NCBI RefSeq assembly: GCF_005887555.1
Contig: NZ_VCIA01000001.1
Coordinates: 1,550,001-1,614,000 of the forward strand
Length of the DNA stretch: 64,000 nucleotides
Reading direction: 5' to 3'
Source of the DNA: Lentibacillus cibarius
Lineage (GTDB): Bacteria > Bacillota > Bacilli > Bacillales > Amphibacillaceae
Shown piece by piece: positions 16,711 to 25,591 of the stretch; within the stretch, counting starts at the first letter, position 1, and each line of letters starts with the position of its first letter. The translations under genes and the position numbers were made by a program. The notes beneath the pieces were generated by a model. The model did no database searches and was not told where the DNA came from. It saw only the letters and a program-made list of their open reading frames with translations.

Positions 16711-17835
16711 TCAGCCCGAGATACCGCTATATACATCCACATTCCAGCGCACTGCCTCCGCTTTCATCCGGCTTATGCCGAGACCTGGTTTTTCCTCGAG
16801 TCGGATATGCCGGCCATGATAGCTGATGCCGTCCTCCATCGTGTCATCAGCGAGCATCAGCGGTGCATCAAAATCGTACCGCGTTACATTTGGCTGGCTT
16901 GCGGCAAAATGTGCTGCGGCCGTGATGCCGATACCTGTTTCAATCATGCTGCCGGTCATGCATTCCACACCATAAACGTCGGCCAGTTTTGCTATTTTCA
17001 ACGCTTCGTGAATGCCGCCCGCCTTCATTAGCTTGATGTTGATTAAATCGGCCGCGTTTTTTTCCAGCACCATTCTGGCATCATGTGCGGAAAACAAACT
17101 TTCATCAGCCATGATTAAAGTTTCGGTGTTAGCTGTCACATATCGCATCCCGTCCAAGTCATGTTTAGGAACAGGCTGCTCAATCAATTCAATGTCCAAC
17201 CCGAGCGTTTCCATTTTACGGATGGTGCTAATGGCCTCTTTCGCCTGCCAGCCTTGGTTAGCATCAAGGCGAATAGACGGCTCCGGCCCGACTTGCTCCC
17301 GAATGGCTTCAATGCGCCGTATATCTGTCAAACTATCATCACTGCCGACTTTAACTTTGAGCACATGAAATCCTTGCTCAATGCAAGTTTGTGCATGCGC
17401 CGCCATTTCATCCGGTTGATTCACACTAACCGTATAGTCCGTTTCAAGCGCTGATTGATAACCGCCAAGAAATTGATAGAGCGGCATCCCCGCGTACTGC
17501 GCTAAACAGTCATAAATGGCCATATCAACCGCAGCTTTGGCACTTGTATTACCGACTGCACTCCGGGATAAAGTTGCAAATACCTGCTCACGCTTTCGTA
17601 CCGATTCACCAAGTAATCGTGGTTTAATGATGTTGTTGACGGCATAATCGATGCTTGCCACGCTGTCACCGGTGATCACATGGGTCGGGGGCGCCTCTCC
17701 CCAACCGGTGATGCCATTATCACAAGTAACTTTGACAACCACGGTCTCTGCAGTCGTTACGGTGCGCAAGGCTGTTTTAAACGGCGTATGCAGCGGAATC
17801 GACGCATACCCAGTTTCGATTGTTCGGATGTTCAT
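16711..17835 (-). CDS. ykfB: L-Ala-D/L-Glu epimerase YkfB
   Basis: A 374-residue enolase-superfamily enzyme of the muconate-lactonising subgroup that epimerises L-Ala-D-Glu to L-Ala-L-Glu so that the dipeptide can be degraded. The catalytic K-x-K is in HVLKVKVGSDD, metal ligands lie in RLDANQGW, ELIEQPV and IMADESL, and the second catalytic Lys in NIKLMKAGGI. The start at 17835 follows AAAGGAGATAACAAA; the open frame extends 53 codons upstream through a repeat and is rejected. It stands between ykfA and ykfC, the normal order of the murein-peptide recycling operon. Confidence 0.94.
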   Translation of the reverse strand: MNIRTIETGYASIPLHTPFKTALRTVTTAETVVVKVTCDNGITGWGEAPPTHVITGDSVASIDYAVNNIIKPRLLGESVRKREQVFATLSRSAVGNTSAKAAVDMAIYDCLAQYAGMPLYQFLGGYQSALETDYTVSVNQPDEMAAHAQTCIEQGFHVLKVKVGSDDSLTDIRRIEAIREQVGPEPSIRLDANQGWQAKEAISTIRKMETLGLDIELIEQPVPKHDLDGMRYVTANTETLIMADESLFSAHDARMVLEKNAADLINIKLMKAGGIHEALKIAKLADVYGVECMTGSMIETGIGITAAAHFAASQPNVTRYDFDAPLMLADDTMEDGISYHGRHIRLEEKPGLGISRMKAEAVRWNVDVYSGISG

Positions 17836-17884
17836 TTTGTTATCTCCTTTCGAGAATCCATAGATACGGGCCAGGCCCATCTTG

Positions 17885-17990
17885 CGGGCGGTGGAATATT
17901 GCGCGACTGGTTCTATTCGCTTACCCAGTGCGGCGGATTGTCGCACGACTGGTTCTATTCGGTCGTCCTGGTGCGGCGGTGGCTTATTGC
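17885..17990. repeat. Two-and-a-half copies of a 42-bp repeat between ykfA and ykfB
   Basis: CGACTGGTTCTATTCG begins at 17904 and 17946 and GTGCGGCGG recurs with the same 42-bp spacing (2 x 21). The block spans the intergenic gap and reaches the ykfA stop codon. Confidence 0.75.
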
Positions 17991-18904
17991 ACACCCGGCT
18001 CGACCGTTAATGTTTTCGCTGATGTCGATAAAACGGCATGTGCCCCCAGCGGAACGGAAAAATGCGGAAAACAATGACCGATTTTAAATCCTGCCATAAC
18101 CGGACAGCTGAGATTTGCCAAATAATCGTTAAAAACTTGTTCCAATGAGAGAGACGGCCCTTTATTTGGCTCCGCATCGGCAAAATCACCGACAATAATG
18201 CCGGCCGCTTCGTCTAATTTACCCGCGAGACGCAGCTGGTTGAGCATCGAATCGACTCTATATGGCGCCTCACCAATATCCTCCACCAGCAAAAGTTTAT
18301 TTTTGGTATCAATCTCATATGCGGTACCGAGTGTACTGATTAATAATGATAGATTCCCTCCAACAAGCTGCCCTTCCGCTTCGCCCGGCACAATAACCTC
18401 CAATGGGGAAACTTCCTCGGTGTAGTGCAACGTTTTCGGGTAAAATAACTGCTGAAATAAGTTTGCGGATAGTTGATCAAAATCCTTATCAGCAATATCA
18501 GATACCGGCATCGGTCCATGAAAGGTGACCAATCCCGTCTGTTGGCGGATGGATGTATGCAGGTAAGTGATATCACTATAACCCCACATAATTTTGGGAT
18601 GTTTCCGGATCAACTCGTAATCAATTTTATCGGCAATCCGCGCGGTTCCATAGCCGCCACGAGCAAAAAATATTGCTTTGACGGATGTGTCGGCTACCAT
18701 AGCGTGAAAATCCGCAACCCGCTGCCCATCCGTTCCAGCCAAATATCCATACTGCTCATCAAGTGCTGCACCAAGCAACACGTGCAACCCCATCCGCTCG
18801 AAAAAAAGAATCGATCGAGTTAGACGCTCCCCATCAATCGGACCAGCCGGTGCAACCACTCCAATCGTATCTCCCATCTTCAAACACTGCGGTCTCATCC
18901 TCAT
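17984..18904 (-). CDS. ykfA: LD-carboxypeptidase family protein YkfA (peptidase S66)
   Basis: A 306-residue S66-family enzyme, MccF/LdcA-like, with the nucleophilic Ser in MWGYSDITYLH, Glu in LLVEDIGEAPYR and His in FKIGHCFPH, the family's Ser-Glu-His triad. It lacks a signal peptide and should act in the cytosol on imported murein peptides (tetra- to tripeptide conversion). AAGGAGG lies eight bases before ATG 18904. Its gene lies after dppE and before ykfB, as in B. subtilis. The last codons border a 42-bp repeat. Confidence 0.92.
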   Translation of the reverse strand: MRMRPQCLKMGDTIGVVAPAGPIDGERLTRSILFFERMGLHVLLGAALDEQYGYLAGTDGQRVADFHAMVADTSVKAIFFARGGYGTARIADKIDYELIRKHPKIMWGYSDITYLHTSIRQQTGLVTFHGPMPVSDIADKDFDQLSANLFQQLFYPKTLHYTEEVSPLEVIVPGEAEGQLVGGNLSLLISTLGTAYEIDTKNKLLLVEDIGEAPYRVDSMLNQLRLAGKLDEAAGIIVGDFADAEPNKGPSLSLEQVFNDYLANLSCPVMAGFKIGHCFPHFSVPLGAHAVLSTSAKTLTVEPGVQ

Positions 18905-18919
18905 CAAACCTTCCTCCTT

Positions 18920-19165
18920 GGGCCAGGGGGACAGGAAACTTGGGCCAGTTTTCGCGCGAGTTGCGGGTCGGGCCGCGCGCCTTCCCCCTGTTTTCGCTCG
19001 AGTTCAGGACGCTCTCGCTCAAGTTCAGGACGCTGTCGCTCGAGTTCGGGCAGCCGTCGCTCGAGTTCGGGCAGCCGTCGCTCGAGTTAAGGACGCTGTC
19101 GCTCAAGTACAGGCCGCTGTCACTCGAGTTCGGGCGTTTCTCGCTAGAGTTCCCCCTCGTTGTTC
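18920..19165. repeat. 21-bp tandem repeat (eight units) plus REP-like block between dppE and ykfA
   Basis: The word RAGTTC/RAGTWM starts at 19000, 19021, 19042, 19063, 19084, 19105, 19126 and 19147, exactly every 21 bp; the rest of the unit is close to RGGMCGCTGTCGCTC. Before it, 18920-18985 holds GCCAGGGGGACAGG and GGGCCGCGCG, words shared with blocks near 24.0, 49.8 and 52.0 kb. Open frames across it are repeat artefacts. This makes a 350-bp gene-free interval inside the dpp-ykf operon. Confidence 0.88.
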
Positions 19166-19227
19166 GAACCATCTCACCCAGGTTTACGCTAATCTTGCAT
19201 TTCCTCATGCTTCCCTAATCAAAAGGA

Positions 19228-19253
19228 GGATTTCCGGCTGCTGCCGGAAATCC
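19228..19253 (-). terminator. Stem-loop after dppE (possible partial terminator or mRNA stabiliser)
   Basis: GGATTTCCGGC pairs perfectly with GCCGGAAATCC around four bases, nine bases past the dppE stop, with a short T run (TCCTTTTG) on the minus strand. Such hairpins behind binding-protein genes often let only part of transcription continue; that role is inferred. Confidence 0.6.
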
Positions 19254-19261
19254 ATGGCATG

Positions 19262-20905
19262 TTACTCCTTATCTGCCCATTTCAAATCAAGATAGCCTAC
19301 TGGATGGCGGACAACGCCTGTTACATCATCCTTGTAGATGTATACATGGTTGTAGTAATGAATCGGGAAAATCGGCATTTCTTCTGCCAGTAATTTTTCC
19401 GCTTCATACATGTACTCCCAGCGTTGTTCTTCATCAGCTTCCTGCTTTGATTTGGCAATCAGGTCATCATATTTCTCATTTGACCAGCCCGTGCGGTTCA
19501 TGGACGATCCGGTAATAAAGCTTTCCAGGAAGTTGATTGGATCCGGGTAATCAAAAATGAATGAGCTACGGGAGAATTGCAGATTTAACTGTTTCTGGTC
19601 TTCCAAAAAGACATTCCATTCTGTATTTTCCAGTTCTACATCAACGCCTAAGTTCTCACTGAACATATTTTGCAACGTTTCGGCAATTGCTTTATGCGAA
19701 TCACTCGTATTATACGTCAGGGTCACTGGTGGCAGTTCGTCATAGCCTTCTTCTTGCATTCCTTCTTTCAACAGTTGCTTCGCCTTTTCCGGATTAAACG
19801 TTACCAGGTCACCATTCACGTCTCGGAATTCTTTACCTGATGGGCCTGTAAATCCTGGAGATACAAACGCTTTTGCGGCCTTTTCTTTGTTTTTGGTGAC
19901 ATAATTGACAATGTCCTCCTGATTAACCGCCAGTGCAAATGCTTTTCGGATTTTCTCATTCTGAAATGGCTCCATGTTGACGTTAAACCGGTAGAAATAC
20001 AAACCGCCCTGATCTTCAATCACAACATCGTCCCCGTCAATTAACTTATCAGCCATTTCAGACGGAATTTCCGTCATATCCAGTTCATCACTTTCAAACA
20101 TCTGGTATTCCGTTTCTACTTTGTTGACCATCGCCCAGTGCACTTTATCCAGATTTACCGTGTCTTTATCCCAATACTGGTCGTTCTTCACCATGGTCAT
20201 TTCCTTGTCATGCTGCCACGAAGCTAATTTGAACGGGCCATTGGCGACAAAAGCGTCTGCTTCGGCGTACCATTCCGGATTTTCCTCTGCCACTTCAGCG
20301 TTTACCGGGAAGAATGCCGGATTTGTCACGAGCTGCAGGAAGAAGTTTGTCGGTGCATTCAAAGTGACTTCCAATGTTTTTTCATCAACAGCTTCTACCG
20401 CGACGTCTTCAGCTGACCCGTCACCGGCGTTGTACGCTTCCCCGCCTTCAATGAAATAACCGAGGAATGCTGCTGATGAGCCTGTTTCCGGATTTAAAAG
20501 CTGCTTCCACGCATAGACAAAGTCTTCTGCTGTGACCGGATCACCGTTGGACCAGTTCGCATCTTCGCGGAGATGGAAGGTGTACGTTTTGCCTTCGTTC
20601 GATTTTTCCCAGTCCTCGGCCATCGCCGGCTGCGGTTGGTCATCCTTACCAAGCCTTGTCAGCCCTTCCATCAAGTTGTTCAGGACGTTCCAGGAGACGG
20701 AATCAAATCCAATCGGCGGGTTCAGCGATGTCGGTTCTTCCCCATTATTCATGTACAGCACTTTTTCATCGCTGCTGTCTCCCTCCGCCTGCTTTTCTGA
20801 ATCATTTCCTTCATCACTATTGCCCTCGTTACCTGAAGATGTGGTACATGCTGTCAGTACGGCGATGAACATCATTGCAATGAACCACAATAAACCCTTC
20901 CTCAT
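19262..20905 (-). CDS. dppE: Peptide ABC transporter substrate-binding lipoprotein DppE
   Basis: A 547-residue OppA/DppE-type (SBP family 5) lipoprotein. The signal peptide MRKGLLWFIAMMFIAV ends in the lipobox LTAC (Cys about residue 20), followed by an acidic Ser/Gly/Asn linker. Conserved features include YTFHLREDANWSNGDPVTAEDF and PIFPIHYYNHVYIY. It captures oligopeptides outside the cell for DppBCD. GGGGGAG lies six bases before ATG 20905; the upstream 70 codons of open frame overlap dppD and are rejected. Its place after dppD and before ykfA supports a murein-peptide specificity. Confidence 0.92.
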   Translation of the reverse strand: MRKGLLWFIAMMFIAVLTACTTSSGNEGNSDEGNDSEKQAEGDSSDEKVLYMNNGEEPTSLNPPIGFDSVSWNVLNNLMEGLTRLGKDDQPQPAMAEDWEKSNEGKTYTFHLREDANWSNGDPVTAEDFVYAWKQLLNPETGSSAAFLGYFIEGGEAYNAGDGSAEDVAVEAVDEKTLEVTLNAPTNFFLQLVTNPAFFPVNAEVAEENPEWYAEADAFVANGPFKLASWQHDKEMTMVKNDQYWDKDTVNLDKVHWAMVNKVETEYQMFESDELDMTEIPSEMADKLIDGDDVVIEDQGGLYFYRFNVNMEPFQNEKIRKAFALAVNQEDIVNYVTKNKEKAAKAFVSPGFTGPSGKEFRDVNGDLVTFNPEKAKQLLKEGMQEEGYDELPPVTLTYNTSDSHKAIAETLQNMFSENLGVDVELENTEWNVFLEDQKQLNLQFSRSSFIFDYPDPINFLESFITGSSMNRTGWSNEKYDDLIAKSKQEADEEQRWEYMYEAEKLLAEEMPIFPIHYYNHVYIYKDDVTGVVRHPVGYLDLKWADKE

Positions 20906-20921
20906 ACCTGTCTCCCCCTTA

Positions 20922-21929
20922 TCATGTTTGATCGGCCGTTTCAGCCAATAATTGTTTTGCCCGGTCATCCTGAAGCCAGCAATCCACTTTATGTGTATCA
21001 CTAACTTCCGTTTCAACCGGGTAAACTTTATTACACACCTCCATCGCCATCGGACAACGCGCGGTAAACGGGCATCCTTGTGGAGGTGAGAATAAATCCG
21101 GTGGTGTTCCATCAATCGGGATTAGTTTTTCCCCTTTCATATCAAGTCTTGGCACGGACTGGAGCAATCCCTTTGTATAAGGATGTTCCGCATGGTAAAA
21201 AATTTCACGTCGTGTGCCGGACTCGATAATTTTCCCTGCGTACATGACAGCGATGCGGTCGGCAATTTTCGCGACAACTCCGAGGTCATGTGTAATGAGA
21301 ATAATCGAAACCCCGGTCTGCGTTTGGATGCGGTCAAACAGTTCCAATATCTGTGCCTGAATCGTTACGTCCAATGCTGTCGTCGGTTCATCCGCGATCA
21401 ACAGCTCCGGCTCACAGATGAGGGCGATCGCAATGACAATCCGCTGCCGCATCCCGCCACTGAATTGATGCGGATACTGCTTAAAGCGTTCTTCCGGATT
21501 GGGGATTCCGACCAGCTCCATCATTTCAATTGCTTTTTCCTTCGCCTCAGCACTTGACGTTTTATGATGCTCGCGTAATCCTTCCATCAGCTGCGTGCCA
21601 ATCGTCAATGTCGGGTTCAATGCGGTCATCGGGTCCTGAAAAATCATTGATATATCGACACCGCGAATCGAACGCATCTCTTTTTCTGTAACATCGGTGA
21701 GCTGTTTGCCTTTAAACGTGATCGTACCTCTCGAAATTTTCCCGGGCGGATCTGGAATAAGTCGCATGATGGCATTGGATGTCACACTTTTACCACAGCC
21801 GGACTCACCGACAATCGCAAGCGTTTCCCCTTTATTCAAATGAAAATTGACGCCCCTGACCGCTTTGACGGTGCCACCGTATGTAGTGAATGTCACATGC
21901 AGATCGTTGACTTCGAGTATTTTCTCCAT
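20922..21929 (-). CDS. dppD: Peptide ABC transporter ATP-binding protein DppD
   Basis: A 335-residue ABC ATPase, very close to B. subtilis DppD (MEKILEVNDLHVTFTTYGGT). Walker A GESGCGKSVTSN, signature QFSGGMRQRIVIAIAL, Walker B LLIADEPTTALD, switch His in ILITHDLGV and the GCPFTARCPMAMEVC cysteine cluster are all present. ATG 21929 is preferred; a GTG at 21938 directly abuts the dppC stop and lies too near AGGAGG. It powers the DppBC channel together with the YkfD ATPase encoded at the operon's end. Confidence 0.93.
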   Translation of the reverse strand: MEKILEVNDLHVTFTTYGGTVKAVRGVNFHLNKGETLAIVGESGCGKSVTSNAIMRLIPDPPGKISRGTITFKGKQLTDVTEKEMRSIRGVDISMIFQDPMTALNPTLTIGTQLMEGLREHHKTSSAEAKEKAIEMMELVGIPNPEERFKQYPHQFSGGMRQRIVIAIALICEPELLIADEPTTALDVTIQAQILELFDRIQTQTGVSIILITHDLGVVAKIADRIAVMYAGKIIESGTRREIFYHAEHPYTKGLLQSVPRLDMKGEKLIPIDGTPPDLFSPPQGCPFTARCPMAMEVCNKVYPVETEVSDTHKVDCWLQDDRAKQLLAETADQT

Positions 21930-21938
21930 CTGTGTCAC

Positions 21939-22897
21939 CTACCTCCTCAGCTTCGGATCAAGCGCGTCCTGTAGTCCGTCACCCAATACGTTAAATGCAA
22001 ACATCGTAAACGATATGAAAAAAGCCGGGAAAAATAATGTCCACCAGTTACCGGATAAAATTGCCCCAAGCGCATCATTAGCCATGACACCCCAGCTGGC
22101 ATAGGGAAATTGGATCCCCAACCCTAGAAAACTCAAGAACGCCTCAGCAAAAATGGCAGTCGGCACCGTTAGCGTCATTTGCACGATAATTGGCCCCATT
22201 GTGTTCGGGAGCAGGTTCTTCCGGATAATGCGTGGTGTTTTGGTGCCAAATGACTGGGAGGCAAGTACAAATTCAAGATTCTTGATCTGCAGGACTTGGC
22301 CTCTGACAATCCTCGCCATCCCGACCCAGCCGGTTACCGACAGCGCGATAATAATGGTCGTCAGGCTTGGCCCCATCACAACGAGAAGCAGAATAACAAC
22401 TAATAAGTACGGGAGACCATAGAGAACCTCAAAATACGCATCATCACACTGTCCGTGCGCCCGCCTTTATACCCGGCAATACCACCGTAAATAACGCCCA
22501 CTGTAAAATCTATTAATGCAGCCATGAGACCGACAAATAGAGAAATCCGCGCACCAAACCACGTGCGGGTAAAAACGTCCCGGCCCAATGAATCAGTTCC
22601 GAACCAGTGATCCATCGATGGCGGCATGAATTGATTCGGCCGGTTTTGATCCGCAACCGAGTAAGGGGACAGCATCGGGCCAATAATCGCCATGATTCCG
22701 AGTAAAATTAAAAAAATGAGTCCGGCCATGGCCAGCTTATTTTTTCGAAGACGGTTCCACGCATCGCTCCAATACGAAAGTGATGGTCGAGCCACGGTTT
22801 CAGCCGCTTCCAAATCTTTTTCCTTCCATGAAAACCAATCGTCCGGTATGTCAGCAGGAGAATGGATTGTGTTTGGTTCACTACCTGGCTTTGTCAT
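21939..22897 (-). pseudogene. dppC: Peptide ABC transporter permease DppC, frameshifted
   Basis: Two consecutive frames together encode an entire DppC. The first (22897 to about 22435) ends correctly with TDSVMMRI and then shifts to an early stop at 22400; the second frame resumes with the expected EVLYGLPYLLVVILL and continues through the permease signature to DALDPKLRR at 21939. The break is at the A4/T4 run at 22431-22434, where one missing base would restore the protein (~319 residues, six membrane segments, EAFLSFLGLGI loop intact). It overlaps dppB by four bases. Whether this is a true mutation or a homopolymer sequencing error cannot be decided here. Confidence 0.88.
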
Positions 22898-23829
22898 GAT
22901 TCTCCTCCCTTTTTATGCAATTTAATACGCGGATCCAATAGACCGTATGCAATATCAACCAAAAACAGCATCAAAATCAAAAATGCACTATAAAATACGG
23001 TTGTCCCCATAATTACCGGATAATCTCGCTGATTAATGCTTTCAACAAAATATTTTCCCATTCCCGGAATACCAAAAATTTGTTCAATAACGAATGTACC
23101 GGTCAAAATACCTGCCAGCAGTGTACCCATAATAGTTACAACCGGCATGAGTGCGTTTTTCAGTGAGTGTTTAATAATAATTTTCCATGGCTTCAGTCCT
23201 TTTGCACGCGCCATTTTGATATAATCCTGGGTAAGCACTTCAAGCATGGTCGAACGCGTCAGACGGGCAATGATCGCCATCGGTCCGGTAGCCAGAGCGA
23301 TTGTAGGCATAATCATATGCATAGGGCTGGACCACGTCGCTGCCGGCAAAATGTTCAAATTGACAGCTAACACTTGAATGAGCAGTGTGGCCAAGACAAA
23401 GTTTGGTATCGATATGCCTAAAACCGCAATCGTCATCGCTAAATAATCTATCATGCCATTATGTTTCAACGCCGCAAAAATACCGAGTATGACTCCGGAG
23501 ATGACAGCCACGACAATGGTAGCTATCCCCAGTTCAAACGAAATCGGAAATCCCCGACCAAGCAAATCATTCACCGATTCCGTCGGCTGTTTAATCGACG
23601 GACCGAAGTCAAGCGTGACAACAGATTTTAAATAAAGGAAATATTGTATGTAGTACGGTTCATCCAAATTATAATGTTCTTTCAGGTTTTGCTGCACGGC
23701 TTCATTCGTCGTACGCTCCTCATTCAACGGTGAACCCGGTATCGTCACCATTAAAACGAAAGTAAGTGTGACAATGATCCATAATGTCACCGCCATGATA
23801 GCAAACCGTTTAAGAATATAACGAAGCAT
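22894..23829 (-). CDS. dppB: Peptide ABC transporter permease DppB
   Basis: A 311-residue inner-membrane permease with six predicted helices, the DppB/OppB N-terminal pattern MLRYILKRFAIMAVTLWIIV and the cytoplasmic EAA-type loop DYIKMARAKGLKPWKIIIKH that contacts the ATPase. It is the first gene of the dpp-ykf operon, since dppA (D-aminopeptidase), which opens the B. subtilis operon, is absent. Its stop overlaps the dppC start (ATGA). Confidence 0.94.
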   Translation of the reverse strand: MLRYILKRFAIMAVTLWIIVTLTFVLMVTIPGSPLNEERTTNEAVQQNLKEHYNLDEPYYIQYFLYLKSVVTLDFGPSIKQPTESVNDLLGRGFPISFELGIATIVVAVISGVILGIFAALKHNGMIDYLAMTIAVLGISIPNFVLATLLIQVLAVNLNILPAATWSSPMHMIMPTIALATGPMAIIARLTRSTMLEVLTQDYIKMARAKGLKPWKIIIKHSLKNALMPVVTIMGTLLAGILTGTFVIEQIFGIPGMGKYFVESINQRDYPVIMGTTVFYSAFLILMLFLVDIAYGLLDPRIKLHKKGGES

Positions 23830-23956
23830 GTTGTCCCCCCTACCAAACTATTATTAAGAACAGTGGCTAATTACAAGTAGTTTCATAATCACCTGCCCGA
23901 AAGCATAGCAATTTAATGGTGCACAAACGAATGATTTAATCCATTTCATCATTTTT

Positions 23957-23971
23957 AATTTTCATTTAATT
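23957..23971. promoter_or_regulatory. Possible CodY box upstream of the dpp operon
   Basis: AATTTTCATTTAATT matches the CodY consensus AATTTTCWGAAAATT at 12 of 15 positions and lies about 130 bp before dppB. The B. subtilis dpp operon is a classic CodY target, which makes the match credible; the AT-rich surroundings lower its weight. Confidence 0.4.
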
Positions 23972-24004
23972 GTACCAGAAATCAGATCAAATGCAATAAT
24001 TTTT

Positions 24005-24128
24005 TGAAAAGAAGGACAGGTGAACCAGGGGGACAGGTTTTTTGGTCCAGGTTGAGGGAGTTGGCTCGGGCCGCGCGACTCTCGCCCTCGGCCGCGAGCG
24101 TTCCAGCCCGGGCCGCGCGAGCGTTTCG
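24005..24128. repeat. REP-like GGGGGACAGG block with 21-bp-spaced GCCGCG words
   Basis: The left part has GAACCAGGGGGACAGG, the same word as near 49.77 and 49.82 kb. The right part has GCCGCG at 24070, 24091 and 24112, an exact 21-bp spacing. No gene is supported between the dpp promoter region and the murA terminator. Confidence 0.75.
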
Positions 24129-24135
24129 GCCAACA

Positions 24136-24165
24136 AAAAAACAGGTGCACTTACACCTGTTTTTC
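24136..24165 (-). terminator. Terminator of murAA
   Basis: AAAAACAGGTG pairs with CACCTGTTTTT around a 6-base loop, about 50 bp past the murAA stop. Confidence 0.88.
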
Positions 24166-24217
24166 TCATACATATGCGGTTCATTAAGCAACTGATCGAT
24201 AAACGAAAGATTCGCTA

Positions 24218-25555
24218 TTAAGATTCTAGAGAGAGAAAGGCTAGGAAATTTCCTGGCTGATCGTTTATATGCAAAAATGGCTTTACCGAATCACCGTTAG
24301 CATCGATCCGTTCAATTGATGCACCGAGCCCGGCCAGCTTTTCTGCAAAATTCACGTAGCCGCGGTCGAGGTGTTTCAAATCAGTTACACGAGTTATTCC
24401 TTCAGCCCGCAAGCCTGCCAGGATAAGTGCGGCGGCTGCACGAAGGTCTGTTGCTGCGACTTCTGCCCCTTGCAGTTCGCCCGGGCCTTCAATAATTACG
24501 CTGCGCCCTTCGATTTTCATTTTAGCATTCATGCGGCGAAATTCTTCCACATGCATAAACCTATTTTCAAATACGGTTTCCGTGATGACACTAGTTCCAT
24601 AGGCATTCAGCATCAGTGCCATCATCTGTGATTGCATATCTGTTGGGAATCCGGGATGAGGCAGTGTTTTGATATCCGTCGCTTCTAGTTTGTCAGGTCC
24701 TAGAACGCGAATGCCTTCCCCTTCCTCAACAATAGTCACACCCATTTCTTCCAGTTTGGAAATGATTGATCGCAAATGGCCAATTTCAGCATTTTCAATT
24801 AAGACATTTCCGCCGGTGATGGCCGAGGCAGCCATAAACGTTCCGGCTTCAATTCGATCCGGGATAATGGAGTGATTTGCACCGTGAAGTTCTTCTGCGC
24901 CTTCAATACGGATTGTTTCCGTACCGGCGCCAACTACTTTTGCACCCATTTTATTGAGGAAATTGGCCAGATCAACTATTTCAGGTTCCTTAGCACAGTT
25001 TTCAATCGTCGTTGTGCCCTCAGCTAATGATGCTGCCATCATGATGTTTTCCGTCGCACCAACGCTTGGCATATCTAAATAGATTTTTGCACCGTGCAAC
25101 CGTCCTTCTGCTTCCAGTTCAACAAAGCCATTACCAACGTGTGTGCGAGCTCCCATAGCCTCAAACCCTTTCAGATGCAGGTCAATCGGCCGGGAACCTA
25201 TTGCACAGCCGCCGGGCATAGCAACTTTCGCATGACCGTAGCGTGCAAGTAACGGCCCAATCACGAGAACGGATGCACGCATTTTTCGCACATATTCTGT
25301 TGGTGCTTCTGTCAATAATTGGTTAGATGCGTTTACATGAACAGTATTATAATCAAACATTACATCTGCATTCATATTGCGTAGGACTTCATTAATTGTA
25401 TATACGTCGGCAAGGACAGGAACATCAGTGATGACACTTTCGCCTTCACTTGCGAGCATACTTGCCGCTATAACAGGCAACACGGCATTTTTGGCACCTT
25501 CAACTCTGACAGTGCCATGCAGTCGCTTCCCACCTCTTACGATGATTTTTTCCAT
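24218..25555 (-). CDS. murAA: UDP-N-acetylglucosamine 1-carboxyvinyltransferase MurAA
   Basis: A 445-residue enzyme that transfers enolpyruvate from PEP to UDP-GlcNAc, the first committed step of peptidoglycan precursor synthesis in the cytosol. The catalytic Cys117 lies in [15 protein letters not shown], the site attacked by fosfomycin; [14 protein letters not shown] near the N-terminus and the [11 protein letters not shown] segment are canonical. It is the principal MurA by position, next to ywmB as in B. subtilis; a second paralogue is at 56614-57900. It ends with a tail of ~10 residues beyond the usual length. Confidence 0.96.
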   Translation of the reverse strand: MEKIIVRGGKRLHGTVRVEGAKNAVLPVIAASMLASEGESVITDVPVLADVYTINEVLRNMNADVMFDYNTVHVNASNQLLTEAPTEYVRKMRASVLVIGPLLARYGHAKVAMPGGCAIGSRPIDLHLKGFEAMGARTHVGNGFVELEAEGRLHGAKIYLDMPSVGATENIMMAASLAEGTTTIENCAKEPEIVDLANFLNKMGAKVVGAGTETIRIEGAEELHGANHSIIPDRIEAGTFMAASAITGGNVLIENAEIGHLRSIISKLEEMGVTIVEEGEGIRVLGPDKLEATDIKTLPHPGFPTDMQSQMMALMLNAYGTSVITETVFENRFMHVEEFRRMNAKMKIEGRSVIIEGPGELQGAEVAATDLRAAAALILAGLRAEGITRVTDLKHLDRGYVNFAEKLAGLGASIERIDANGDSVKPFLHINDQPGNFLAFLSLES

Positions 25556-25591
25556 ATTTTTTTAATCCCCTTATTATCCGTTTTCAGTATA

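Noticed and set aside
18834..19208. 124-codon frame with NSSDGCP repeats between ykfA and dppE
   Set aside because: It consists of the 21-bp repeat and the antisense-overlapping start of ykfA; no translation signals.
23962..24195. Several overlapping 60-70 codon frames on both strands
   Set aside because: They arise from GC-rich repeat sequence around the murAA terminator and have no family features or ribosome binding sites.
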